A stretch of DNA of 64,000 nucleotides. Origin: Dicaeum eximium. Its lineage: Eukaryota; Chordata; Aves; Passeriformes; Dicaeidae. The translations under genes and the position numbers were made by a program. The first letter of the stretch is position 1; every line of letters starts with the position of its first letter. This document shows, piece after piece, positions 28,797 to 40,778 of the stretch. The stretch spans positions 2,429,397 to 2,493,396 of the forward strand of contig VWZP01002415.1 in NCBI GenBank assembly GCA_013396995.1, read 5' to 3'. The notes under the pieces were generated by a model, which was not told where the DNA came from, ran no database searches, and saw only the letters and a list, made by a program, of their open reading frames with translations.

Positions 28797-29070
28797 TTGG
28801 ATACTGGAGGCACCCCACTGGAGACCCTCTCACCACTCAAACCCCTCTGCTTTCACCTTAGCAGAGCAGCAGAGGCTTTGGTAGCCCAGACACTGCAGTG
28901 GCACAGGTTGGAGAGGGACCAGGCAGCTGCTGCTCTGTGCCAGGGCACAGAAGTCAGAGCAGAAGGGCAGAAAGTCGGCCCCATCACGCTTCTCCCCCCA
29001 GGGTGGGAGCTGCACCCGCGGCATCGCATCGCCAGCGGCACGGAGCAAAGCGCACGCGGGGAGGCAAAGT
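28797..29070. other. GC-rich, CpG-containing patch in AT-rich desert
   Basis: About 270 bp stand out for high G+C content, with a CpG cluster at 29015-29060 (CCGCGG, ATCGCATCGCC, GCACGCGG). Frames on both strands stay open (108 codons plus, 87 and 72 minus), an effect of few AT-rich stops. It is too short for a classical CpG island. It may be an old GC-rich insertion or a small regulatory element, and no protein similarity is recognised. Confidence 0.45.
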
Positions 29071-31177
29071 CACTTAGGCCATGTTTGCACCTCCTAACTT
29101 CTGCAGCTCTTGGCATAAATTAGTGCAGCCTAAAAGGATTTTTGATGGCTAATGTTCAGGAAGAGGGGAACGAGTATTTCAGACAGTAAAAAAGTTTCAA
29201 AGTTTTTCTCATTTGCTGTTGGGTTTTTTTTTGTTGTTGTTGTTGATGCTTTTTTTAAATTAAGAAAGCTATCAGGAAATCCTCAGCAGAAACTGAGAAT
29301 GGGTTCCTGATGGCTGGCTGGATTTTGCCAAAATCCGTTTTAAGGTTTACTTAGAGTAAGCTCAAATCAGGTTGCCATATGGAATTACTCCGTGCAGCAA
29401 TCTGACCTGGAGCAAAACTGAGCAAAGCTGAGATTATTTACTAAACTTCTAAACCACTGGCTGTTTTGCATCTCTCCCACACTGGATCTAATTCCATAAG
29501 TAAATAAGCACATTAAGTGAAAAACCCAAGTCAACGAATAGACCAAATAGTTGTACACAAGCTAGGCTATTTCATGACACACAAAACACAGCCATGGGTC
29601 AACATTCAAGCCTGAGACTGTCTCAAAGCTTGTTGGCACCTGCAGTTTAGCATATTTACTGCTGTAGCCAAGAAGATTGATCACAGGAAACCAAAGCTGT
29701 TCAGTAAAAAAAGTAAAAATAAGAATCAGCTGTTTTCTATGAGCAGCCTGTCAGATAACCAGCCTAATGAAACCATGAGCATTTCTCTTGAGCTCAAGAA
29801 ACATTCATGCTGAAGAGGGTACTGGAGTAATTCTAATACTTTACAGTTGTTTTGGAGGTTAAATAGAAAGCAGCACAGAAGAAAGGCTCTGCCTTTGTGA
29901 CTAGAGAAAAGTCAGAAACATAACATCAAAATGCACAGTTGTGCCCTTGATGAAAATAGACTTAGCACTTAGGCTGTATTTTTCACCTCACTAGTGCTCT
30001 CCAAATTGAAAACACAAAGGATGCCTTTCACTGGTATTCTTTTAAAAAAATGACATAACTGTCCCACAGAGCAACCAGACAGACAAAACACAGTCCTGTT
30101 CTTGTTAAAATAATTCATAACCTGGTGAAATATCCTGTGTCAGAATCAAGAAGCTTCAAATGAAAAATGCATCTAACTCCTGTCAAAACTGCATAAGCTG
30201 TTTGCAGTCTCTGCTTTCCCCATCCTGGGCTCCAAATGGATGCAATAGTAAAAGAAAAGGACCAAAAGGCTCAGCAGACAGCAATCTTAATGTCTTTTGA
30301 CAGGACGCATCACCAATTTAGAAAACATTGACATTCATGCATGGAATTTTGACGAGCTTGTACACAGCAGTGTGGTGTCACCAGCCATCCCTCTGGCAGG
30401 GCAAAAGGGCATTCCCAACAAAGTTGCCTTACCTGGTGTATGCAGGCAGGACTCCACTGGGCAAGCATTTACTCTGTGTGAAGACAATAATCTCTTGCAT
30501 CTTCACTGAGTTTTGCTAGACAGTAGGGGAGAAAAAGTATAGTTTCACATCTTCTGATACCTTCTTCCTTGCTTTTCTTACTGCATGTGAAGATAATAGA
30601 CAGAGGAAAGGTGGCAGCCTGATGTGCTTTACCTCAAAAAATAGACAATGCTAATGTAAAAAAGTGGTTTTTATATGGTGGTGTGATGCTCACTGCTGTT
30701 TTGGCTCTCTTGCACTGGATAACTCTCTACAAGCTAGAGGCCAACTCTTTTACTATGTGACAAACAGGTAGGCAGGCAAGCGTGGTAGGTGGCAGAAAAC
30801 AGAGTAGCCTCAAGGCTGCTCTAGCAGATCCTAAGTATCCAGACCGTTCAGAACTGTCTCAGGCTTCAAGGGAGATAGAAGGAGCTATAGAAAGATTACA
30901 GCTTGCCCTTTAAAAGTGAATCAGATTGTCTACAGAAATATATCTTGAGGGGAAATTGAAAGCATCCAGCTTGAAAAGTACCTTAAACTCTTATCAGCAT
31001 ATTCTCACGTCTCCTTGTCAGAAAAAGTAAAAAAATATCAAAAAATGTAATACATTTGATAATGTACAAGTTTATCTATTTGCAACAGAGCATTGATATA
31101 ATTTTGAAATATGTCATACTAACAATTCCTAGGGATATGGCTGCATGTGAAAATTGGCTCCCTTGTGAAATTAACCA

Positions 31178-31228
31178 CTGATACACCAGGTACAAAATCA
31201 TCTCCTGATACACTGGGTACAAAATCAT
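31178..31228 (+). repeat. 27-bp tandem duplication
   Basis: CTGATACAC(C/T)(A/G)GGTACAAAATCAT occurs at 31178-31201 and at 31205-31228. The two copies differ at two positions. It is a simple local duplication. Confidence 0.85.
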
Positions 31229-32702
31229 GGAGCTTAAAGTCAGTTGAAAGCTTGAAACATGCTGATACTTTCTGGTTTCTATTTTCCAGGTGTCAGTTTC
31301 TGCTCTGCATTTTATATTAATACTTTTATTATATAATACTTTTATTTACAGATTAAAAATAGTATAGATCAAAAAGGAAAAATACAGGTAACATGACAAA
31401 AATAACAAAACTGATGATAGCTCATTATAATAATGAATAAATGAAAAATAGTGGTGAGATGAACAGCTATAATAAACATTTAATTATTTGCATGTAATTT
31501 AATAATGCATGTTTAGAAAATGATCTGATTTTTAAGTTTCCCTCTCAGATGCATCTGGTTGTAGCTTTTGTTTTTATTTTCAAATACAGGTGTATGTCTT
31601 CTGGTCTCAGTTTTCATCTTTATGTTCTGTTTGCAGGCCAGAAGTGACGACATTTTGCAATGCAGCTAAAGTAGCTTGCATATTTGGTATGCTGAAGGCA
31701 TATATCATCTTTTGTCTGTAGCTTTTCTGAAAAGTTCATCACCTCCATTCCCTCAACCAGTAGCTTTCTTGTAGCAGAACTAATGCCTGTGAGAAAAAGA
31801 TTGCAGGGTCCTCAGAATGACATTAACACCAGCTGCATAAAGGAGGGAAAAGGAAAAGGCAAAGAAGTAATGGAAACTGTTGCCAGATAGCCATTTTCCT
31901 CATCAAAAGGAACACACAATTTTCAGGATCGAGAGAAGAAGCTAGAGCTGAGCAAGCCAGATCACAGACCAGGGCTTGGGGCTTGGGGCAGAAGGGAGGA
32001 AAGGGAAATAGAACAGAGAATTCCTGTGAAAGACAAAAACAAGAGGACAGACTGTGGGAGAAAGGCAATGGCAGACTGCAGGGAAGAGAAGTCCTGGCAG
32101 TGGTGAGGCTGAGCTGTTTCCATGTGCACCCAGCCTTGCCCCTGGCCTCGGGAGCACAGTCCTGAGTGCTGTATGCCTGCACAAGCCATGCAGCCCATCA
32201 GGCTTTGTGCTGTGGTGGAGAGCCCTTTTTACTCACACAGGCACGCAGCAGGCTATTTGTGACCTTCTGACAGTCAGAGGAGCTGTATGAAATCAAATTG
32301 CTGGTGCTGAACCCTCTGCTGGCCACCATATGTGGGGAGAGGAAGTTCCTGATGGTACTGCACACTTTTATTACAGTGGCCGTGACAGCAGATTTCCTTA
32401 GTGCCGAGCAATTTGCCAGTGAGCATGGAAATCAAGAGTGAATAGACACCAGCGGGCAATAGCTACCAGAAAAGAGACTAAGGACCAGCCATGGAAGTGG
32501 CAGGACTTGAAGTACACAAGGATGAGGATGATACTCAGATTCATTGCAGTGCTTAATATGGAGAAACTAGGACAACTGATGTCCTGTGGAGGACAATGTG
32601 GTATCATGACCGCATGTGGATGTCAGTGTCCCTTTTTCAGTGAGGGCTTCAAAGAGAGAGAAGTAGGCCAAAAAACAGCATTTCTGAAACCCCTCAACTA
32701 TC

Positions 32703-32956
32703 AAGACAGAGAAAGAGACAGAGAAAGAGACAGAGACAGAGAGACAGAGACAAAGAGATAGAGAAAAGAAAAGAAAAGAAAAGAAAAGAAAAGAAAAGAA
32801 AAGAAAAGAAAAGAAAAGAAAAGAAAAGAAAAGAAAAGAAAAGAAAAGAAAAGAAAAGAAAAGAAAAGAAAAGAAAATAAAAGAAAGAAAAGAAAAGAAA
32901 AGAGAGAAAAGAAAGAAAAGAAAAGAAAAGAAAAGAAAAAAAGAAAAGAAAAGAAG

Positions 32957-32987
<31 letters not shown>

Positions 32988-33024
32988 GAAAAGAAAAGAA
33001 AAGAAAAGAAAAGAAAAGAGAAAA
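32703..33024. repeat. Large purine-only microsatellite: (GACAGA)n then (GAAAA)n
   Basis: From about 32703 the plus strand has imperfect GAGACAGAGA units for about 60 bp. About 260 bp of GAAAA units follow, with a few interruptions (an AAAAT, GAGAGAAAA, AAAAAGA and GAAGA). The GAAAA part contains no pyrimidine except one T. Long open frames on the minus strand here (Phe/Ser/Leu-rich) are a by-product of the repeat, not genes. Such tracts are length-polymorphic and can form triplex DNA. Confidence 0.98.
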
Positions 33025-36000
33025 TCAGCATGTTTTGCCCAGCTAAACAGCGTCATTTGGTGAAAAGATGATGCCATTTCCTACCTGCATGAGAACTAGG
33101 ACCAAAATTCAGGCCAAGGAGAGGAAAATTGCCTAAATTAGCCCATAGGAAATGCCAACATCATGAATGCAGTCTAAACTTCTAACTCAATGCTGCAGGG
33201 TATTCCCCAGTCCCCAGGAGTGTCTCTAAGAACCAGGTGTCTACCACCATGCAGGAGCAAAGGGCTGGTGACAAAACTGCATTTCCATTATATGCATTTA
33301 ATTTACCTGAGACTCAAAACTGACTCTTCTGTACATCACACCCCTAATGCTTATGTATTTGCTCTGTCTTGTGAGTGGGAGATATGTGAACAACCACTTT
33401 CTCTCCAGAGAAAACTGCTCTCTCACCTGAGCATAGCACCAGTCTCCCACTACTCTCTGAGACCCTCTGTCTTGCATTTGTTCCCTGCAGGGCAGAGACT
33501 CAGTGACAGTGTCTGGGAGGATGGGGATTGATGGCTCAGAAACTGGCCTGGAAAGTAAGAGCTGTGACTCAGAACTTGAGCCCAGAAGGACCCAAACCCC
33601 AGACCAGGCAAGGCTTGCAGCAGCTCAGGTGCTACACATTGGCTCCTGTTACTCTGGGTCAATTGAGATATCCAAGCACAGACCCTCAGGTCACAGCCAG
33701 CTCCAAGCCAGAGTGTAGCTTAGCATAACTTGTCACCTGTTCCTGTGCCACATCACTGCTCTCTGAGCACACTGCTTTAAGCACCAGTGGGCATCAAACT
33801 CCAAGTCAGCAAGCTGATTTAGCTGAGGCACAGGGGTGGTAGATGGCTTCAAGAAACAAGGCAGATGATTCACAAAGTAGATAATTAATCTCAATTAAGT
33901 TCCCCTTAAAAATAGTATTTGAGCAGATTGAAGCAACTTGAATGAGGCAGCAGTATCTTATCAGTGTCTCTTCATAGTTGATAAACTCCATTCAAGATTC
34001 AGGGAGCTTTTAGGATTTGCAGGAACCAAAATATATTACTTTACCCTGTCCCCTCCCAATCCTACGAAATACTCTCATTAATTAAAATAGATCCTGAAAA
34101 TGTATACTATATAGGACAATCCTTAGTTTAAAAATCTAGAAAAACAGACAAAAATTGCATATTGGTAGCTATATTTTAAACAAACAAAAAAAAATCTTCA
34201 CATAATAAATACATCTTATGCACATTAACTTCAAATTTACTTCAGAAAGCTATTTACAATATAAATAATTATAAATGGGAACACTTTGCAAGATGTTGTT
34301 GACATAACTAAATTATATTTTCTACATTACATTCCAAGGGAAAACTACAGATGTTATGCTACAATGTCACTAGACCCTTTACATTGCAAAGCATCTTATT
34401 TGAAACACTGGCAATCTGTGTCTTTTTGTCCATAAATGTAACCATTGGTTTAAAGCAAACATGAAATTCTTCATCATGTCTCAAGTGCTTTCTTTTTGTT
34501 AGATTAGTATATTTTATGCATTGAAATATTTACCTTGGGGAAAAGTTGCAATGCCCTAAACATACTTTTTCTAATAGACTTCATTTCCTTAGAATGTAAA
34601 GGTGCCAACATTTTGTATTGTGTGAAAAAAGATTGTTTCTTGCACTTTGAAACTTCCCACTGTATCAGTAGCTGAAAAGGAAAATAATAAATGCAGTCCA
34701 ATTTGCAATAAATAAAAATGTTTAAAATGGCATTTGAAATCCTAGAACAATAGGAAAGATTGAGAAATTTGTGTGAGAGGGGAGTTAAATAGGAAATGCA
34801 ACCAGAAAAAAAGCTTTTTTCATCCTATATTTGATCTTTCCTTTCAAATACAGCTTTATAGATGGAGTCATAACTTTACTCTTTTCGAAAAGGGATGTTT
34901 TCCTAAAAACTTAGAGCCAGATTTATCTACAGAACTCTTGTATACATAAGTTAAATGCCACAGTGAAGTTTAACCTCACAGCATTTTTTTTTTCATTAAT
35001 AAATGCCCTAAGGTAATGTGAAATGGAATCACACTAGTGCTCTCACTGTTCTGAACAGAGGACTATTTCACTTTTGTGGTCTTCAAATTAACAGCTAAAT
35101 CCTCAGCTATCCCTCTAGAAGACTTTCAAAACACCAAACTGAAGGGTTACAGAAATCTGAGGGGTTTTTGATTTGCTTCTTTTTAGTTGTTGTTGCTTTT
35201 GGGGTTGGTTTGGGGTTTTTTTGGTTCAGAGTTTTTTTGCTTCTCAGTGCACACAGCTGAAATATTTAACCATCAATACTAACTGCAAATAACATATTTC
35301 TCCTCCACGCTGTGGAGCTATCTGGAGTTAAGCCAGTATACCTACAGGAAAGCATGATCATCCACCATTGTTCCTAATAACAAAGCCTCTGTTGCCTTTA
35401 GGCTCTTAGGTGCTTTAAGTAAACTTGCAACTCAAGGAAAGAGCAGGGCCTGAATCCATTTGTTGCCAGACATTAACTATAGCCACCTTAAAACAGACCC
35501 AGCTAGGTCTAATCCTGGAACTGTGTGCTATAATCCCCATTACATGCAGGTTTGTATGCAGAAGGTCTCAAACCAGCGCGTATGGCACAGCTTTGTTCCG
35601 TGACTGAAAGGTTATCTGACCTTTGGAGCAGCCAGGCTGATTTTCTGGGGTGGCTGTGCCTTTTCCAGAAATAATATACGACCTTTTATTTTTTCCAACT
35701 CACTCAGCATGCTCACATAAATGAACATACTGAACCATAATGTGGTTAACATACTTAGGGACATTAATGAATAAATGCTGCATGTGTAGAGACAAAAATG
35801 AGATTCAGATAACAGTGATTAAAAGACTTTAAAAGAGCAGAATTTCACTGTGTAACCCACAGCAGTATTGCAGACAGATCAACAAAAGCCATTTTTAAAG
35901 CTTAAGAAATACTTTTGGGGCTCTTCAGCTGGGAGAGATGCACTCATTTTTTCAGAACATAAATAACCTCTTTTATAGAAACACAGCCATTAGAGTTATC

Positions 36001-39000
36001 TTCCATAGTTCCATACTTATATCTTGAGATTTAAGGAAAAAAGAATTACAAAACAACCTTCAAACCTATTATCAGAAGTCAGCTTTCCTTCCTTTGCACA
36101 TGTTAAGTAGTACCTTACTCCACAAATATTCCCATTTGAATAAACGGGACAAATTGCTGAGTAAGGTTCTTCTTTCAGTTTAAGAATTGCCTTGCAAATT
36201 TGTCCAGAATCACAAACTCTGTGGGGAGGGATTTCTTATAAAGATTAGAGGGGGTTTTATTTCTTTAAACAAAAAATATGTACTAAAATTGTAATGCACA
36301 AAAACCATAATGCACCATCCACTGACATCAACAAAAAATGGTGTGAAAGAGCTGTGGTCACTCTGTATTTGCAGTAGTTGCAAAATATTAATTTCATGTT
36401 AATAGCAAACCAGTATTATGTTAGAGAAATGATGCAATACAGCAATTTATATTGTTTCTATTCCAAAACACAATATACATACCTTATTTAAAATTATAAC
36501 ATTTAGCTAATGTGCTAATGTGATACATTTGAAATTTATTTGGTTCAAATGCCTTGCATTTTTCAATTTTGCAAGATATTTCTTCCCATCTGATTTGGAA
36601 AAGGGAGAAACATTAAAAAAAATTATATCCTTGAAGGATAATAAACGAAAATTTGAATTACATAAATATGTAATGGAAAAAATAAGCTTTATACCATATT
36701 GACAAGCACATGTAATATGAGCTGCAGTGATATTATATGCTATAATTAAGATTGCAGACTTGCTTTCATGTAGCGTGTAACATGCAGAGTCTATGTTTAC
36801 AAAACTCAATGCTTTCTGTCAATTAAGAAGAAATTCCTGGCTATCTAAAGAAGCAGGACAGCAAACAAGCTGACAAAAGACATCCATCTCCAGCATACTG
36901 TATTGAAGTGCTAAGGAGTGCCAGTTGCTGGAATCCCATGAGGAGAGAGAGCTTCAGCCTTTGCTTGTAGCACAATGTGGCTGCATGTAGAGACATCTCT
37001 ACTGATTTATTCCATTCATTTCAGTGCATTTTTTGCATTTGTAGTGGACTAGAACTATTGAAAATAGGAATAAATTACTACAGTTTGGGATCACTGTAAA
37101 TAAGGATGGGGGACCTTTATTGCATAGCACACTGGCTTTTTTTCCTAGGTGAAGTCATGTAGCATCTCATGCTGTGCCTGTTGGTCTTACAAGTCTTCTG
37201 TTTTTCAAAGGTGCCTGTCAGAATGCAAATGCAACAGTTGCCTAAGTGTGGTTTCCTGACTACTTGTGGCCACTAGACCACAGCCAGGGAACTGCAGCTG
37301 CTCTGCAGTACTCTGTTGCCTTCTAACTAAAAGCTTGATAGCAAAAATGCTTCGTGATCCCAAGAAATTTGAGTGCTGAGAAGCCCCATTCATTCGAACA
37401 GTTTAGGAGACTCTTTTGGAATACAAAATAATATTGACATTTAGGCGTGGTTTTATATGTACTTGTAGGGATAATATGATACCATGTACCTCTATTCTAA
37501 TTAGCTTTGCAAATTGTATTTTAATACTGTAAAATAAGACTCCAAGTACAAGTTTATTCATATTATTCATAGGAACAAGTGAAATAAATATGTATCCAGA
37601 ACTAAATTTATCAAAAATACTTTCTTATTCCTATGCTTTAGGAATATATACAATTGTTGGGCTGAAAGAAGTCCATTTTGGTCCATTTCTTCCTCTGAGT
37701 TAACAGTTGTCAACGTTTTTCTTCCCCTCAATTATTTGCCTTGTTGTTATCTTAAAACAAACAAACAAAAATATCTCTATTTGCTACTCTTTTTGACCTT
37801 CATTATCCATTTGGCAATGAGTCAAATAAACTTCTTGCCAAATAATTTTGTTCTCATTTTGCCTTGGCTATCATTCAGTGCCCGGTCTCTCATTTCTGCC
37901 ACGAGTTCAAATAGTTTTAGACCATTATTTATCTCTCCTGTGTGCAGAGTTTGGTGAACATTAGTGACATTATTCCCTACTCTTTTCCCTTACAAAGATG
38001 ACAGACCCAGTTTATTTAAAGCTTTTATTAGATCTTTCAGTCTCTTTATCTTTTGCTGAGCTCTGCTCCACCTTTTTTGTTATGAGGTTTAGATAATAAA
38101 GACCAGACTGTGTTGTTCTCCCTTGTGTTCAACGTGCATTTCACCAGGAGCTATCACACTGCAGTCAACAAAGGTTGCTTATGGAGTAAGGTACTACTCA
38201 ATTCAAGATTCACAATCTGCTTTGGAGTGATCAGGACTATACACAATATTCCAAGTTCAGAGAGGTAATTTCCTCTGCTTTCAAGTACATCTCTACTTAC
38301 GTGGTTTATAATGTTATTATTTAGCCTTTGCTTCTGATTAGTTTTATTTGGAAACAGTATTTTTAACCCACCCATAGCATGCTGGTTTATATTTAGTACC
38401 ACTGATGACTCAGTCCCATATGTTGAGCTTCTGAATGTTACAAATTAAGCTAGTCTCAGAGCTAATCTCATTTTAGTACCCACCTCAGGTCCCCTTTCCT
38501 CCACATTGGCATAAGAGGGAGCAGTGGTCCCTCCTGTTGCAGGCAACTTTGGGACCATATAAATGCCACACAAAAAAGGACAGGTCTAGCAATTGTGACT
38601 ACAAATGCCCTGTTTTACATTTTTAGCATATGTTTGCATTTATTCTTTTCCAATCAATCAGTCTCTTTGTTCATGAGGTTATTAAAAATTTTTTAAAAGT
38701 TCCTCTGTCTCTTTTGATGTTTTGTACAACTCCAGGACAGGCCCCGATAATACCAGTATTCTTAATACAATTTAATTCCTTGGAACACTGATTTCCCACT
38801 ACTTTTTTATGTACATATGGCCGATTTTGATATCCATAATATTTTCTCATATTCATTAAATTATCTGCTGCAATCAAGTAGAGAATTCATATTTCTTTAT
38901 CAAGGTCATGCCTATTACTTCACTGTGTTTCAGACAGAGTAGTTATGATACTCTATACTGTCTTAATTTACTCCAAAACTTTATCAGAAGCTGGCCAACT

Positions 39001-39849
39001 ACAAAAGAGTTTTTACCTATTCTTGACTCATGTATTTTTACATTTATGCAACTGCATTTGTATTTTACAGCAATATTTCTATGATACTATTGAGTTCCTT
39101 CTGTGTTTTAACTTAAGTCTTAATTATTCATCCACTTTTCCTTATTTTATAATTATTACTAAATGGCATACATAGCTACAGGGTTAACTGTTTATCTTAG
39201 ACCAGTCCTAATTCCAGTCTACTCTCCCTGTTTCTCCAGGCAATTTTCTTCCATTTCACTCCATTACCCACCATGGGCAACCTTTCAAAAACAAGAGAAC
39301 CATCTCCCATCTCTACAGCAAGACAAGCAAGCCCTTTGCATTTCTCAAAACTACAGTGAGAACACCCCTCTCTTTTTAATACAGTAGAAGTAAATATTTG
39401 ACCATACTAATCATAAGGACTCTTTTCAAATCAAGCATATGTAAATAGCTATGTTTGTGAATACACAAGGACATAACAATTCGAGGAGTTCTCACTTCTT
39501 TCTCCCTTTTTTGATTTTATATTGGTCAGTCATGGATGCTTTATACCGTACAGCAGCATAACATGCTTGGCCTTTGGGGAGTAAACAAATCACCAGAAGT
39601 ATACATTTTGTTGTGTATTTTGAAGGAACACATCCCAGCTTCCTGTGTAAAAAGAGTGCAAAGCAGTTCTGTTGCCTGGTACCTATGCAGTTGAAGATCT
39701 GCCCTTGGCAATGTTTCCAAACAACACCTCTTAAACAATGTGGATAAACTGCTCTGCTAGCCTGCCACAAGCACTCTGTGCCTGGACCTCTTCTACCCTT
39801 CTCAACATGCATGGCACTAACTTTGAGTTTAGCTCCACTTACTCTAACC
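33025..39849. other. Intergenic or distal 3'UTR sequence downstream of SIM1
   Basis: No supported coding gene was found. The part nearest 39.8 kb could belong to a long SIM1 3'UTR. The block at about 36290-36830 is strikingly AT-rich, holds several homeodomain-type cores (TAATTAAG at 36743-36750, CAATTAAG at 36820-36827) and has no visible repeat, so it is a candidate conserved non-coding element. A G/T-rich low-complexity patch lies at about 35160-35240. Confidence 0.6.
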
Positions 39850-40047
39850 CTGCATGCCAGTGCATTTTTATTTTTTTTTAAGTAATGTGTTTTAACGAAC
39901 TTATCCCCCTAAACCTTAGGTTCTTCTTTCTAGTGCACTGTGGTATGGGAAATGCTGGTAAGGACAAGGGCATGAAAACATATAATATCTTCCAATTAGA
40001 TCTCAAAGGTGATTTTTTAAAGCATGAAAGTTTTTAGAAAAAAAGTG
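39850..40047 (-). other. SIM1: Probable proximal 3'UTR of SIM1
   Basis: This is the sequence immediately downstream of the SIM1 stop codon, up to the first AATAAA on the minus strand. No coding or repeat signal is seen. The true 3' end cannot be set from sequence. Vertebrate SIM1 transcripts can have long 3'UTRs, and further AATAAA hexamers on the same strand occur at 38639-38644, 38343-38348, 38024-38029 and 38011-38016, so the transcript may run several kilobases further. Confidence 0.5.
39867..39872 (-). terminator. Candidate SIM1 polyadenylation signal (AATAAA)
   Basis: This is the first canonical AATAAA on the minus strand after the SIM1 stop codon, about 175 nt downstream. It sits at the end of an A-run, so it could arise by chance. 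The sequence just past it is moderately G/T-rich, which is compatible with a cleavage site near 39850. It is one of several possible signals. Confidence 0.35.
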
Positions 40048-40778
40048 TCAGCTTCCATTGGTTATTATAACAGATGTTCCCTTATGTCCTTGTGCTGGAT
40101 CTTGCTGCATCCTTAAGTGAGAAGTCACATCAAAGTGGGATCCATTACAGCCTAGTGAATAGTTTCTAATTGTTTCAGTGTCATATAGATGCTCCAGGGC
40201 ATACCCAGTTAGTGTGTAAGCATGCTTATCAAAGTACTGCCTGTGAGAGCTGTAATAATTTGGAGAGGCTGCTGGGTGATCTCCTTGGGTTTGATGAGGG
40301 GACATGTCTGAATGCAGGTAGTCTTTAGCAAGTACCAAACTAGATTTTGATATTCGATCAGAGCTGGGGCTGCTTATCCTAGACAGCGCTGTGGGGCTGT
40401 TGTCATAGTCATTTTCGTGTGGGCTCATAATCTTTCCATCTCGCTGCTGGATGTGTTCACAAGGAGGAGTGTTGGCAACTGTTGGGACGCGGCAGACGTC
40501 CGCTGCCAGCTGCTGCTGAGGGTAGTTTGCAAAACAGAGAGCGTGCTTCTTCCCCGTGCCATTAATGGACACCAGTGGGTCAGGAGTGGTTTTCCGCAGC
40601 TGTAGCCTGTTTTCTTCTTCTTTAATCATTTGCTGGGTGGCTCTTATTAGAGTTTCAATTTTGCTGGGCTCATGCGGACTGTTCTGATACTGCTCGGTGC
40701 GGTATCGGTCGCCCGACTCGCTGGCAGAGCCAGGATCAGGTGAGCTAACAACACTGTCCTCATCCCAGTGTCCTCTTC
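40048..40778 (-). CDS. SIM1: SIM1, last coding exon (C-terminal region and stop codon)
   Basis: This exon encodes the last 242 residues of single-minded homolog 1, a bHLH-PAS transcription factor that acts in the nucleus with ARNT/ARNT2. The acceptor is a pyrimidine-rich tract ending in AG at 40779-40780. The exon opens with GA, which completes a glycine codon split from the previous exon, so the protein reads ...[20 protein letters not shown]. Recognisable SIM1 segments follow: KIETLIRATQQMIKEEENRL, SPHENDYDNSPTALSRISSP, HRQYFDKHAYTLTGYALEHL, and the terminus GHKGTSVIITNGS before TGA at 40048-40050. The exon is rich in Ser, Pro and Tyr, as expected of the SIM C-terminal domain. The middle part (around YPQQQLAADVCRVP) looks least like the mammalian protein as I remember it. 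The open frame continues to a Met at 40806, but that part is intron. Confidence 0.97.

Larger units (their letters stand above)
14757..32702. other. Intergenic, gene-poor DNA between the CR1 tail and the GAAAA microsatellite
   Basis: No supported gene was found. Noted content: T-runs at 18464-18481 and 24692-24707, a 20-bp tandem duplication (21326-21360), a possible LTR relic (22500-23020), a precursor-like hairpin (24623-24672), a GC-rich patch (28797-29070) and a 27-bp tandem duplication (31178-31228). The rest is AT-rich unique sequence with only chance-sized open frames. Confidence 0.7.

Noticed and set aside
28797..29123. 108-codon plus-strand open frame
   Set aside because: The minus strand is equally open; explained by the GC-rich patch rather than by coding selection.
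31823..32182. 119-codon minus-strand open frame with overlapping frames on both strands
   Set aside because: Several frames are open at once on both strands, which reflects composition. The product is Ser/Pro/Leu/Cys-rich with no known motif.
32567..33077. Two long minus-strand open frames (154 and 127 codons), Phe/Ser/Leu-rich
   Set aside because: They are translations of the GAAAA/GACAGA microsatellite, which has no stop codons on that strand; not genes.
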